Origin: an uncultured Clostridia bacterium
GTDB taxonomy: Bacteria; Bacillota; Clostridia; TANB77; CAG-508
DNA length: 64,000 nucleotides
NCBI GenBank assembly: GCA_934130975.1
Contig: CAKOYU010000001.1
Coordinates: forward strand, 124,001-188,000
Direction: 5' to 3'
Below, piece after piece: positions 25,266 to 34,317 of this stretch; positions within the stretch are counted from its first letter, which is position 1, and the number at the start of each line of letters is the position of its first letter. The notes beneath the pieces were generated by a model. That model was not told the DNA's origin. It saw nothing but the letters and a program-made list of their open reading frames with translations, and ran no database searches. The translations under genes and the position numbers were made by a program.

Positions 25266-27218
25266 TTGAAAATAAATAAAATAAAAATAAATTCATATGG
25301 AAAATTAAAAAATAAAGAAATAAATTTAGAAAATAATTTAAATATTATTTATGGAAAAAATGAAAGTGGAAAATCAACATTATTAAAATTTATTTTAAAT
25401 ATTTTTTATGGTGCATCAAAAAATAAAAAAGGAAGAGATATTTCTGATTTTGAAAAATATAAGCCATGGAATTCAGAAGAATATTCTGGAAAATTATCAT
25501 ATGAATTAGACAATAAAAATAAATATGAAATTTATAGAGAATTTAATAAAAAAAATCCAAATATATTTAATGAAAATGGAGAAGACATTTTAAAGAAATT
25601 TAATATAGATAAAAATAAAGGAAGCGAATTCTTTTTTGAACAAACACAAATAAGTGAAGAGATGTTTTTAGCTACATCAGTAGCAATGCAACAAGAAGTG
25701 AAAATAGAAAAAAATACACAAAATATATTAATACAGAAAATCTCTAACCTCTTGGAAACAGGGGAGGACAAAATATCATATAAAAAAGCTGTAGAAAAAT
25801 TAAATAGAATGCAACTTGAAAAAATTGGAACTGAAAGAAGTAGAGAAAAACCAATAAATATTATTCAAAAAAATATTGAAACTGATGAAGAAAAAATAAA
25901 TGAATTGAAAAAATATGAGAATTTGGAATATGAATTAGAAGAAGAAAAAAATAAAATAAAAAATAAAATAAATGAAAAAGAAATAAAAAATAATTTATTA
26001 AAAGAAATAAAAATAAAAAATGAAAAAAATAATTTAGAAAATGAAAAAATAAAAATAAAAGAAAATATTATTGAAGAAAATAAAAATAAAATAAATTTAA
26101 TAAATAATAATTTGGAAAAAATAAATAATAAAATATTAGAAGAAAAAAATAATTCAAAAAATATTAATGGGAAATATGAAAAAAATAAATTAAATAAAAA
26201 GTTAAATATATTTTTAATAATTATTATTTTAATAAATATTTTATGGATTTTATTTATTCCGAAAATAATAGAAAATAAAATAATTAAATATATTTTTCTT
26301 CTTACAGTACCAACGTATTTGATTTTTTATATATTTTTAAAAAATAAATCAAATAAAAAAATAAAAATAATAGAAAATAATCAAAAAAATAATTTGGAAA
26401 AAATAAATAATGAGAAAATAAATATAGAAAATAATAAAAAAATATATGAAGAAAATTTAAATCAATTATTAAATGAAATAAATAAAATAAAAACAGAAAA
26501 TAATTTATTAAATAATTTAGAAGAAAATAAATTAATAAATAAATATGAAAAAAATATAAATAAAAATGAAATTAATTATTTATTAAAAACAGGAAATATA
26601 AATAATGAAATTAATTTATTAGAATCAGAAATAAATAATTTAAAAATAGAAAATAACAGATTAGAATTACAAAAAGAAAATATAGAACCCCAATTGGAAA
26701 ATTTATCCAGTTTAGAAGAAGAACTATATTCTTTAAAAGAACAGTATGAAGAATTACAAAAAAATAATGAAAGTATTGAACTTGTAAAAACATTATTGGC
26801 AAGAGCGTATGATAATATGAAAAACAGCGTCAGCCCAGTGTTTACACAGAAGTTGTCTAATAGTATAGCAACTATCACAAAAGGAAAATACTGTAAGTTG
26901 AATTTTAATGATGAACAAGGTTTAATAGTAGAATTAGAAAATGGAAATTATATTCCTGCAGAAAGATTAAGCACAGGAACAATAGATCAATTATATTTAT
27001 CATTAAGACTTGCAATGTTAGATGAAATATCAAATGAAAAAGTGCCAATAATTTTGGATGAGTCTTTTGCTTATTATGATGATGAAAGATTAAAAAATAT
27101 ATTAAATTATTTAGTTAATGAATTTAATGATAGACAAATAATAATATTTACTTGTAGTCATAGAGAAAAAGATATATTAAATAAAGAAAATATTAATTAT
27201 AATTTTGTTGAAATATAA
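25266..27218 (+). CDS. yhaN: YhaN/SbcC-like SMC-type ATPase with internal membrane helices
   Basis: A 650-residue ABC/SMC-type ATPase, shorter than Bacillus YhaN. The N-terminal half-site has YGKNESGKST (29-38), and the C-terminal half has LSTGTIDQLYLSLRLA (signature) and IILDESFAYYDD (Walker B). Between lies a long coiled coil made almost only of Lys, Asn, Glu and Ile. Two hydrophobic helices interrupt it (about 314-335 and 341-360), so the coil may be membrane-tethered. The start is TTG 25266, seven bases after AGGAGG. The base composition of the coil is extreme even for this genome. It should act with the preceding nuclease on DNA ends. Confidence 0.83.
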   Translation: MKINKIKINSYGKLKNKEINLENNLNIIYGKNESGKSTLLKFILNIFYGASKNKKGRDISDFEKYKPWNSEEYSGKLSYELDNKNKYEIYREFNKKNPNIFNENGEDILKKFNIDKNKGSEFFFEQTQISEEMFLATSVAMQQEVKIEKNTQNILIQKISNLLETGEDKISYKKAVEKLNRMQLEKIGTERSREKPINIIQKNIETDEEKINELKKYENLEYELEEEKNKIKNKINEKEIKNNLLKEIKIKNEKNNLENEKIKIKENIIEENKNKINLINNNLEKINNKILEEKNNSKNINGKYEKNKLNKKLNIFLIIIILINILWILFIPKIIENKIIKYIFLLTVPTYLIFYIFLKNKSNKKIKIIENNQKNNLEKINNEKINIENNKKIYEENLNQLLNEINKIKTENNLLNNLEENKLINKYEKNINKNEINYLLKTGNINNEINLLESEINNLKIENNRLELQKENIEPQLENLSSLEEELYSLKEQYEELQKNNESIELVKTLLARAYDNMKNSVSPVFTQKLSNSIATITKGKYCKLNFNDEQGLIVELENGNYIPAERLSTGTIDQLYLSLRLAMLDEISNEKVPIILDESFAYYDDERLKNILNYLVNEFNDRQIIIFTCSHREKDILNKENINYNFVEI

Positions 27219-27226
27219 GCATACCC

Positions 27227-27255
27227 TTGAAAAAAATACTAATATATAGTATAAT
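27227..27255 (+). promoter_or_regulatory. prfA promoter
   Basis: TTGAAA (27227-27232), 17 bp, TATAAT (27250-27255), 33 bases before the ATG. Confidence 0.8.
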
Positions 27256-27287
27256 ATAAAACGAATTTAGAGAAAAGGAGAATAATT

Positions 27288-28349
27288 ATGTTTGACAAAT
27301 TAGAAGCAGTAGAAGCAAGATATGAAGAATTGACAAAATTGATAAGTGATCCAGAAGTGATTGCAAATCAAACTGAATGGCAAAAATTAATAAAAGAACA
27401 TAGTTCAATAGAAGAAATAGTACAAAAATATAGGGAATATAAAAAAGAAAAGCAAAGAATGGAAGATGCTAAAGAAATGATGGAAGATAAAGAATTAAAA
27501 GAATTAGCAGAAGCAGACTATTATGAAGCTAAAGAAAATATTCCACATATTGAAGACGAATTAAAAACATTGTTAATACCAAAAGATCCAAATGATGATA
27601 AAAACATTATTTGCGAAATTCGTGGTGGTGCTGGAGGAGATGAAGCAGCACTATTTGCAGGAACATTATTTAGAATGTATTCAATGTATGCAGAAAGAAA
27701 ACACTGGAAAATAGATATATTAAATGAAAACGAAACAGAATTAGGTGGATATAAAGAAATATCATTTATGATTACAGGAAAAGGTGCATACAGTAGATTA
27801 AAATTCGAAAGTGGTGTACATAGAGTACAAAGAGTTCCAGATACAGAAAGTAGTGGAAGAATACATACATCAACAGCAACAGTTGCAGTTTTACCAGTTG
27901 TAGAAGATGTAGAAATTGATATAAATCCAGCAGATATAAAAATGGAAGTGTTTAGAGCATCAGGAGCAGGAGGACAACATGTTAATAAAACATCATCAGC
28001 CGTAAGACTTATACATGAGCCAACAGGAATAGTTGCTGAATGTCAAACAGAACGTTCACAATTACAGAATAGAGAATATGCTATGAAAATGCTTAGATCA
28101 AAGTTATATAATATAGAAAAAGAAAAACAAGATTCAGAAATAGCAAATGCAAGGAAAGTACAAGTCGGTAGTGGTGATAGAAGTGAAAAAATACGTACTT
28201 ATAATTATCCACAAGGACGTATAACTGATCATAGAATTGGAATGAGTATATTCCAAATGGAGAATTTCTTAAATGGAGATTTAGATGAAATGATTGATAA
28301 TTTAATTGCGGCAGATAGAGCTGAAAGATTAAAGGGAGAAGAAGAATAA
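27288..28349 (+). CDS. prfA: Peptide chain release factor 1
   Basis: A 353-residue class I release factor for UAA and UAG. The peptidyl-transferase motif GGQ is in SGAGGQHVNKTSSAVRL. The stop-codon recognition tripeptide appears as PDT in RVPDTESSGRIHTS, the PxT form of RF1 as opposed to SPF of RF2. Length is normal. In many Bacillota prmC follows, but here a separate promoter and pcrA come next. It starts at ATG 27288 behind AAAAGGAG. Confidence 0.96.
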   Translation: MFDKLEAVEARYEELTKLISDPEVIANQTEWQKLIKEHSSIEEIVQKYREYKKEKQRMEDAKEMMEDKELKELAEADYYEAKENIPHIEDELKTLLIPKDPNDDKNIICEIRGGAGGDEAALFAGTLFRMYSMYAERKHWKIDILNENETELGGYKEISFMITGKGAYSRLKFESGVHRVQRVPDTESSGRIHTSTATVAVLPVVEDVEIDINPADIKMEVFRASGAGGQHVNKTSSAVRLIHEPTGIVAECQTERSQLQNREYAMKMLRSKLYNIEKEKQDSEIANARKVQVGSGDRSEKIRTYNYPQGRITDHRIGMSIFQMENFLNGDLDEMIDNLIAADRAERLKGEEE

Positions 28350-28351
28350 TT

Positions 28352-28434
28352 AAAATATACTTTGTATTTTTTGGATAAAATGCAAAGTATATTTTGCATT
28401 TTTTGGCGAAAAATATAAAGTATACTTTTTATTA
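28352..28434 (+). promoter_or_regulatory. Overlapping alternative hairpins between prfA and pcrA
   Basis: Three related segments occur: AAAATATACTTTG (from 28354), GCAAAGTATATTTT (from 28382) and AATATAAAGTATACTTTTT (from about 28415). The middle one can pair perfectly with the first, or with the TATACTTT end of the third, and T-runs follow. The first pairing looks like the prfA terminator; the exclusive second pairing gives an attenuator-like layout. Confidence 0.55.
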
Positions 28435-28442
28435 AAAACCTA

Positions 28443-28471
28443 TTGCAAAAATTAAAAAAATGTAGTAGAAT
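28443..28471 (+). promoter_or_regulatory. pcrA promoter
   Basis: TTGCAA (28443-28448), 17 bp, TAGAAT (28466-28471), 35 bases before the start codon. Confidence 0.78.
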
Positions 28472-28506
28472 ACAAACAAATATTTGAAAAAAGAAAGAGA
28501 GGAAAA

Positions 28507-30822
28507 ATGGAAGAAATACTAAAAGGATTAAATGATAAACAATACGAAGCAGTAGTAAATACAGAAGGACCATGTCTAGTAATTGCTGGTGCAGGAAGTG
28601 GGAAAACAAAAGTATTAACACATAAAATTGCATATTTAATGGGAGAAAAAAAGATACTACCATGGAATATTTTAGCAATAACATTTACTAATAAAGCAGC
28701 AAAAGAAATGAAAGAAAGAATTGAATTATTAGTTGGTGATGCAGCAAAAGATATGTGGATAGGAACATTCCATTCAATATGTGTAAGAATATTAAGAAAG
28801 TTTATAGATAGAATTGGTTTTGATTCATCATTTATAATATTTGATACATCAGATCAAAAAACAATGGTAAAACAAATATTAAAAGATTTACAAATGGATG
28901 ACAAAATGTTTACTGATAGATCTGTAATGTCAGAAATAAGTAATGCTAAAAATGAAATGTTAGAACCAGATGCTTATGCAGTAAAGGCTCAAGGAGATTT
29001 TAGAAAAGCCAAGATAGCAGAAGTATATGAAAGATATCAAAAAAGATTAAAAGAAAATAATGCAATAGATTTTGATGATATAATCAATTATACAATAAAA
29101 ATACTTATGGAAAATCCAGATGTATTGGAATATTATTCAAATAAATTCCAATATGTTTTAGTAGATGAGTACCAGGATACAAATAAATCTCAATTTACAT
29201 TAGTAACATTATTAGCATCAAAACATGGAAATATTACAGCAGTTGGTGATAATGACCAAGGTATATATAGCTTTAGAGGAGCTGATATTTCTAACATATT
29301 AAATTTTGAAAAAGACTTTCCGGGAACAAAAATAATAAAACTAGAGCAAAATTACAGATGTACAGGTAATATTTTAAAAGTTGCAAATGCAGTAATAAAA
29401 AATAATGAAGTAAAATATGACAAAAAATTATGGACAGAAAATGATGTTGGAAATTTACCAAAAGTGTTTTCTGCTGATAATGAATATGATGAAGGTAGAT
29501 ATATTGCAGAACAAATAGGACATCTTATAAGAGAAGAAAAATATAAATATTCAGATTTTGCAGTATTATATAGAATGAATACACAATCCAGAGCAATAGA
29601 GGAAATACTAAGAAGAGAGGATATTCCATATAAGATAGTTGGTGGATTAAAGTTCTATGAAAGAAAAGAAATAAAAGATACAATTTCATATTTAAGATTA
29701 ATACAAAATCATGCTGATAATTTAAGCTTAAATAGAGTAATAAATGAACCTAAAAGAGGAATTGGAAAAACTAGTTTAGACAAAATTGCACAAATAGCAG
29801 AACAAAATAATATATCAATGTATGAAGTTATCAAAAACGCTGATGTTTATGGACTAAATAGAGTATTCTTAAATTCTAGAGAATTCATAGATTGCATAGA
29901 AAATATATCAGCAAAAAAAGATGATTATACAATTTCTGAATTAATTCAAAAAATATTAAAAGATTCAGGATACACAAAAGCATTAGAAAATGAAAATACA
30001 ATAGAAGCTGAAAATAGAATTGCGAACTTAGAGGAATTCTTAAATGTTGCAGTAGAATTTGAAGAAGAGTCTGCTGATAGTGGATTAAGTGATTTCTTAG
30101 AAGGAATAACATTATCAAGTGATTTAGATAATGTAGAAGAAACTGATGAATCAGTAACATTAATGACATTACATAGTGCAAAAGGATTAGAATTTCAAGT
30201 AGTATTTTTAGTTGGAATGGAAGAAGGAATCTTCCCAGGATATAAATCAATTGGTGAGCAAAAAGAATTAGAAGAAGAAAGACGTTTATGTTATGTTGGT
30301 GTAACAAGAGCAAAAGAGAATTTATTTTTAACAAATAGCAAACAACGTACAACATTTGGATCAACAACACACAATCCACCATCAAGATTTTTACAAGAAA
30401 TTCCAAAAGACTTATTAGATGGATATGATGATGCAATTTCAACAATGCCTAAGAAGAATGATATATTTGGTGATAGCAATTATACTTGGAGCTATGGAAG
30501 TAAAAATAATGGAAATATTAAAACATATAAAGCTACAGAACCACAATATGCAACAGTAGCTGCTGGAATTGGTAAGAAAAATGACGGCTTTGCATTTAGA
30601 ACAGCCGAAAGCTTCTTGAATAATATAGGTAAAAAATCAACAAATAATAATATTGATTTTTCATCATATCAATCGGGCGCTAGGGTATATCATAAGAAAT
30701 TTGGAGAAGGAACAATTAATTATGTTGAACCAGAAGGAGAAGATTTAAAAGTAGATATTAATTTTGATAAAGTTGGCCATAAACGTTTAATGGCAAAATA
30801 TGCAAATTTAGAAATATTATAG
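28507..30822 (+). CDS. pcrA: ATP-dependent DNA helicase PcrA (UvrD family)
   Basis: A 771-residue SF1A helicase, 3' to 5', used in repair, in conflicts between replication and transcription and in limiting RecA. Motifs in order: Q-motif LNDKQYEAV, Walker A GAGSGKT (28-34), TFTNKAAKEM, DEYQDTN (motif II), GDNDQGIYSFRGA (III), QNYRCTGNIL (IV), VTLMTLHSAKGLEF (V) and EERRLCYVGVTRAK (VI). The C-terminus has the Tudor-like end ARVYHKKFGEGTINYV that in PcrA binds RNA polymerase. Length is a little above Bacillus PcrA. ATG 28507 follows AGAGAGG. The ligase gene that often follows pcrA is not here. Confidence 0.96.
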   Translation: MEEILKGLNDKQYEAVVNTEGPCLVIAGAGSGKTKVLTHKIAYLMGEKKILPWNILAITFTNKAAKEMKERIELLVGDAAKDMWIGTFHSICVRILRKFIDRIGFDSSFIIFDTSDQKTMVKQILKDLQMDDKMFTDRSVMSEISNAKNEMLEPDAYAVKAQGDFRKAKIAEVYERYQKRLKENNAIDFDDIINYTIKILMENPDVLEYYSNKFQYVLVDEYQDTNKSQFTLVTLLASKHGNITAVGDNDQGIYSFRGADISNILNFEKDFPGTKIIKLEQNYRCTGNILKVANAVIKNNEVKYDKKLWTENDVGNLPKVFSADNEYDEGRYIAEQIGHLIREEKYKYSDFAVLYRMNTQSRAIEEILRREDIPYKIVGGLKFYERKEIKDTISYLRLIQNHADNLSLNRVINEPKRGIGKTSLDKIAQIAEQNNISMYEVIKNADVYGLNRVFLNSREFIDCIENISAKKDDYTISELIQKILKDSGYTKALENENTIEAENRIANLEEFLNVAVEFEEESADSGLSDFLEGITLSSDLDNVEETDESVTLMTLHSAKGLEFQVVFLVGMEEGIFPGYKSIGEQKELEEERRLCYVGVTRAKENLFLTNSKQRTTFGSTTHNPPSRFLQEIPKDLLDGYDDAISTMPKKNDIFGDSNYTWSYGSKNNGNIKTYKATEPQYATVAAGIGKKNDGFAFRTAESFLNNIGKKSTNNNIDFSSYQSGARVYHKKFGEGTINYVEPEGEDLKVDINFDKVGHKRLMAKYANLEIL

Positions 30823-30830
30823 AATTTGGG

Positions 30831-30876
30831 ACGAGATATATTGATGAAAAATGTCGATATGTTTCGTTCTTTTTTA
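30831..30876 (+). terminator. Terminator after pcrA
   Basis: ACGAGATATATTGAT pairs, with a few mismatches, with ATGTCGATATGTTTCGT, followed by a T-run (30868-30876). Confidence 0.7.
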
Positions 30877-30926
30877 TAACTTGATTATAAAACATTGCTT
30901 TCAACTTTTTATATGCAAAAAGCATG

Positions 30927-30955
30927 TTGAAAAAGCATATTGCTGAATATACTAT
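30927..30955 (+). promoter_or_regulatory. Promoter of the Spo0A-like gene
   Basis: TTGAAA (30927-30932), 17 bp, TACTAT (30950-30955), 54 bases before the ATG. Confidence 0.55.
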
Positions 30956-31009
30956 TTGAAAAATATTTGTGATATTATTAAAACTATAGATGAGAAAGGA
31001 GATAATAGT

Positions 31010-31798
31010 ATGGAAACTAAGCCTATGAAAATTTTAATTATAGAAGATGATATTAATGATTGTAATAATTTTGTTGAATGTGTAAAAAAGAGAAAAGACA
31101 TAGAAATAGTTGCAATAACAGATTCAGATATTGACGGACTAAGATATGTAAAAACAAAAAGTCCAGAAGGAATTGTACTAGATTTAGAGTTAAATAATAG
31201 TGTAACAGGAAATACTGATTCTTTAGGTTTCTTATCTGAATTGAAAAGATTAAAGTTAAATTATCAACCAATTGTAATAGTAACAACTCATGTTAATTCA
31301 AAAAGAACATATCAAATATTACATAGAGAAGGAGTTGATTTAATTTTATATAAAGATCATCCAACTTACTCAAGTAATCTTGTTTTAAATCATTTTCTTA
31401 GTTTAAGAGAAATACCGATTGAAATGTCTGCAAAGTCTATAGAGGATATTATGATGGATGAAAGAAATAAGATTTCTACTTGTATATCTCGTGAACTAGA
31501 ACTTGTGGGTGTTACTTCAAATTTGAAAGGTAGAAAATATATTCATGATGCTATATTGTATTTGATAGAAAATGATGAATCTGATATAAATGTTATAAAA
31601 TATTTATCAGATTTATACAAAAAACCTTCTTCAACAATTGCAAATGGAATACAAAATGCTATTTTTCATGCATGGAGAGCTTCTGCAATAGAGGATTTAA
31701 CAAGATATTATACTGCAAGGGTAAATTATGAAACTGGAATACCTACTACTATGGAGTTTTTATATTATTACAGAGATAAAATTAAAAATATGATTTAA
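31010..31798 (+). CDS. Spo0A-like response regulator with altered recognition helix
   Basis: A 262-residue regulator with the two-domain order of Spo0A. The receiver (about 1-125) has IIEDD, the phospho-acceptor in GIVLDLEL and VTTH, with the conserved Lys in YKDHP. The C-terminal domain (about 150-262) follows Spo0A_C along its length: ELVGVTSNLKGRKYIHDAI, then IQNAIFHAW and PTTMEFLYYYRDKI. Where Spo0A has SRVERAIRHAIEVAW, this protein reads STIANGIQNAIFHAW, so the DNA-reading Arg and Glu are lost. ATG 31010 follows AAAGGAG. It is therefore a paralog with another target, or a regulator acting without the classic 0A box; master Spo0A itself is probably elsewhere. Confidence 0.78.
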   Translation: METKPMKILIIEDDINDCNNFVECVKKRKDIEIVAITDSDIDGLRYVKTKSPEGIVLDLELNNSVTGNTDSLGFLSELKRLKLNYQPIVIVTTHVNSKRTYQILHREGVDLILYKDHPTYSSNLVLNHFLSLREIPIEMSAKSIEDIMMDERNKISTCISRELELVGVTSNLKGRKYIHDAILYLIENDESDINVIKYLSDLYKKPSSTIANGIQNAIFHAWRASAIEDLTRYYTARVNYETGIPTTMEFLYYYRDKIKNMI

Positions 31799-31800
31799 AA

Positions 31801-31833
31801 CTGTCAATAGATATGCCTATTGGCAGTTTTTTT
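31801..31833 (+). terminator. Terminator after the Spo0A-like gene
   Basis: CTGTCAATAG (31801-31810) pairs with CTATTGGCAG (31817-31826), followed by TTTTTTT. Confidence 0.9.
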
Positions 31834-31894
31834 GCATAAATATGAATTTTTTTGTACATAATATCTTTAAAATAAATTAGAAAGGATGATTTTT

Positions 31895-32083
31895 ATGGCT
31901 AATTTAAATCAAATCGAATTACAGCATTTAAGACATCTAATTGGTGCTCATGAAACTGCATATCAAAAATTAAATGCATATTCAGGACAAGTACAAGATG
32001 TACAATTAAAGCAAATGTTTACAAAGTCAGCTCAAGATGCTTTAAATACAAAACAAAGGCTTATGAGTTTTTTAAATAATTAA
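31895..32083 (+). CDS. CotF-like spore coat protein, short form
   Basis: A 62-residue helical protein: ELQHLRHLIGAHETAYQKL followed by VQLKQMFTKSAQDALNTKQRL, the helix-turn-helix bundle half of the coat F family, whose members have a ferritin-like arrangement. ATG 31895 follows AAAGGATG. It lies 20 bases before a second coat F-like gene, so both are made together and may form a heteromer. Related pairs of short and longer coat F genes are common in spore-forming Clostridia. Location in the spore coat is inferred from the family. Confidence 0.72.
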   Translation: MANLNQIELQHLRHLIGAHETAYQKLNAYSGQVQDVQLKQMFTKSAQDALNTKQRLMSFLNN

Positions 32084-32103
32084 ATAGAAAGGATGATTAG
32101 AAG

Positions 32104-32352
32104 ATGGATGAAAAAACAATGGTAAATGATATACTGGGAAGTGTAAAAGCTGATTTAGGAGCATATCAAACTGCAATCTCTGAATCAGAAAATATGCAAC
32201 TTAGACAAACTTTTCAACAAATTAGAAACAATGATGAGAGTTTTCAATATGAATTATTTAAAGTTGCCAATAATAAAGGATATTACAAACCTGCGCAAAA
32301 GGCATCTGCAACAGAAGTTGAAACAGTAAAGACAGAATTACAACAAGGCTAA
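32104..32352 (+). CDS. CotF-like spore coat protein
   Basis: An 82-residue protein of the coat F family: MVNDILGSVKADLGAYQTAI (first helix), MQLRQTFQQIRNNDESFQYEL (second helix), then GYYKPAQKA, the Tyr-Lys-Pro-Ala box that marks spore coat F and related proteins. It forms an operon with the 62-residue gene before it and ends at a strong terminator. It probably sits in the outer spore layers. Regulation by a mother-cell sigma factor is expected, but I cannot define the promoter. Confidence 0.82.
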   Translation: MDEKTMVNDILGSVKADLGAYQTAISESENMQLRQTFQQIRNNDESFQYELFKVANNKGYYKPAQKASATEVETVKTELQQG

Positions 32353-32364
32353 AAATCCGTAACA

Positions 32365-32394
32365 AAAATAGCAAGAAATTTCTTGCTATTTTTA
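32365..32394 (+). terminator. Terminator after the coat genes
   Basis: AAATAGCAAGAA pairs with TTCTTGCTATTT, followed by TTATTTTTT. Confidence 0.9.
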
Positions 32395-32523
32395 TTTTTT
32401 AGAAATAAAATGAGAGAAAAAAAGAAAAAACTAGTAAAATAGAGAAAAATAATAATAAAAAAACTTGATAAAAATAATTTAATGTTATACAATTTAAAAA
32501 AATATGTATTAAGGGAGAATATA

Positions 32524-33534
32524 ATGTTTAAAAAAATATTAGTATTTGCAAGAAAATCAATGAAACTTACAATACTTATAGCTGTTTCTGTGTTTTTGAT
32601 AATATGTGCAGTTGCACTATTTTTTAAGCCAATATACAGCGTAACAATAAATGGAGAAGCAGTAGGTTATAGTAAAGATAAAAGTAAATTACAAAGTAAA
32701 ATAAATAAATATATGGAAAGTGGAGATGGAGAAGAAGGCAATCATGTAGCATTTGTGCAGATAGACAATTTACCAGAATATAAAATGTGTTTATTAAAAA
32801 GAAACATAGTTACAAATGATGATGAAATCTTCGAAAAAATCAAACAATCAGGAGTTACATATTATAAATATTACGCAGTATTAGAAGGCGAAGAAGAAAA
32901 AGCATATGTTAGTGATTTTTCACAAGCAGAAAGTATTATAAATCAATTAAGAGATAAAAATAGTAATAATATTGATCAATTATCAATAATGGAAATGTAT
33001 GATACAGAAGTAAAAGATTTTGCTGAGGTAGAAGCAACTGTAGCAGCTTTATATCAAGAAAAGGTTGTTGTTCCAGAACCAGTAAAACAAGATAAAAATG
33101 TAGTTATGGGAAAGGTAAATACTTCAACAAATATATCATATCAAAAAGCTCCATTAAGTTTAAATTTAATTAGACCAATTTCTGGAACTATTACATCTAG
33201 ATTTGGAGCTAAAAGTAGTATAAGAGTAAGTAATCATACAGGGTTAGATATAGGCGCACCAATAGGAACTCCAGTTAAAGCAGCAGCTAGTGGAACAGTA
33301 ACATTTGCAGGTTTTAAAGGTCCATATGGATATTTGTTAGTAATATCACATGGCAATGGAATTGAAACATATTATGGACATTGTAGTAAATTATATGCTT
33401 CTGTAGGACAAACTGTTAGTCAAGGAGAAGTTGTTTCTGCCGTAGGAAATACAGGAAATAGTACAGGTCCACATTTGCATTTAGAAATTAGAATTAATGG
33501 AGTAGCTTATAATCCACAAAATTATTTATATTAA
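32524..33534 (+). CDS. Membrane-anchored M23 peptidase
   Basis: A 336-residue peptidoglycan endopeptidase. One membrane helix (about 15-38) leads to an extracellular spacer of about 150 residues, then a complete M23/LytM domain: GTITSRFG, HTGLDIG (His and Asp zinc ligands), YGHCSKL and HLHLEIRING (catalytic and zinc His). Such enzymes cut cross-links during growth; in sporulation the relatives SpoIIQ and SpoIVFA are similarly anchored. ATG 32524 follows AAGGGAG; the longer upstream reading has no site. A TTGATA-17-TACAAT promoter is possible at 32465-32493. The active-site residues are intact, unlike in Bacillus SpoIIQ. Confidence 0.87.
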   Translation: MFKKILVFARKSMKLTILIAVSVFLIICAVALFFKPIYSVTINGEAVGYSKDKSKLQSKINKYMESGDGEEGNHVAFVQIDNLPEYKMCLLKRNIVTNDDEIFEKIKQSGVTYYKYYAVLEGEEEKAYVSDFSQAESIINQLRDKNSNNIDQLSIMEMYDTEVKDFAEVEATVAALYQEKVVVPEPVKQDKNVVMGKVNTSTNISYQKAPLSLNLIRPISGTITSRFGAKSSIRVSNHTGLDIGAPIGTPVKAAASGTVTFAGFKGPYGYLLVISHGNGIETYYGHCSKLYASVGQTVSQGEVVSAVGNTGNSTGPHLHLEIRINGVAYNPQNYLY

Positions 33535-33568
33535 AAAAGTCAAAAGGCATTATCCTTTTGACTTTTTT
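33535..33568. terminator. Terminator between convergent genes
   Basis: AAAAGTCAAAAGG pairs with CCTTTTGACTTTT around CATTAT, with runs on both sides. Confidence 0.92.
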
Positions 33569-34151
33569 ATACAAAATGTAATATTGTATTAACAATAGCA
33601 TTATTTTCAAAAATCACTTTGCCATATTCATTAAGGCAACCTTCCATACAAGTAGAATCTATGATTTTATTTCCAAATTCAGAAAATATTGTATTCATAT
33701 AATCTAGCAAAACAGAATAATTTTCTATATTTTTATTATATAAATAATATGTATTATTATATGAAATTAGAGAAAAGTTTTTAGAAAAAGCATTTAAATT
33801 TAAATCTGACAAATTATTTAAAAATTTACAAAGCGCAATAAAGTCATCAAAATTATTAAATTTAAAAGCAGAAAAATCGGAAATATTTTCATTAATATAG
33901 TCCTGTTCTGTAAGCTTTGTGATAGTAAAAATAAATTCTTGTTCTGATGACATTATTGCTTCAACAAGGAGTTTTGAATTATCAACTTTAAATCCGATTT
34001 TTTCTTCAGCTTTTATCAATATAGATTGGAGAAATTCTTGAGAATAATTAGAATCTGCAAAAATAGTTTGTGTAGAAAGATTAAGTGTTTTTATATCTTT
34101 AACATCAAGAATAACTCTTATTTTAGTGTCTGTTATTTTTTCAAATTTCAT
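33567..34151 (-). CDS. mecA: MecA-family adaptor protein
   Basis: A 194-residue ClpC adaptor. The N-terminus MKFEKITDTKIRVIL is the substrate-recognition end, the middle is a short acidic linker (QDYINENISDFSAFKF), and the C-terminal half (FDDFIALCKFL ... YYLYNKNIENYSVLLDYM) corresponds to the ClpC-binding domain. MecA delivers proteins such as ComK and Spo0A~P to ClpCP for degradation in Bacillus. It is a single gene with CGGAGG before the start at 34151. Targets in this organism are unknown. Confidence 0.82.
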   Translation of the reverse strand: MKFEKITDTKIRVILDVKDIKTLNLSTQTIFADSNYSQEFLQSILIKAEEKIGFKVDNSKLLVEAIMSSEQEFIFTITKLTEQDYINENISDFSAFKFNNFDDFIALCKFLNNLSDLNLNAFSKNFSLISYNNTYYLYNKNIENYSVLLDYMNTIFSEFGNKIIDSTCMEGCLNEYGKVIFENNAIVNTILHFV

Positions 34152-34241
34152 TTGGAACCTCCGTGATTTCTTAAATATATTATACTACTAATATTATTAT
34201 ATTTAAAGGAACAATTTTTGGTAAAAAAATAAGTATAACTA

Positions 34242-34270
34242 TTGAAAAAAATACGAATTCAAGATATAAT
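34242..34270 (+). promoter_or_regulatory. Promoter of the radC-mre operon
   Basis: TTGAAA (34242-34247), 17 bp, TATAAT (34265-34270), 47 bases before the radC start. Confidence 0.82.
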
Positions 34271-34317
34271 AGTACCGCAGTATAGGGGACCTTTCTGGAA
34301 AGAGAGGAAGCGTAGAA

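Noticed and set aside
34271..34317. Possible riboswitch before radC
   Set aside because: The stretch of 47 bases between promoter and start is too short and has no convincing stem pattern.
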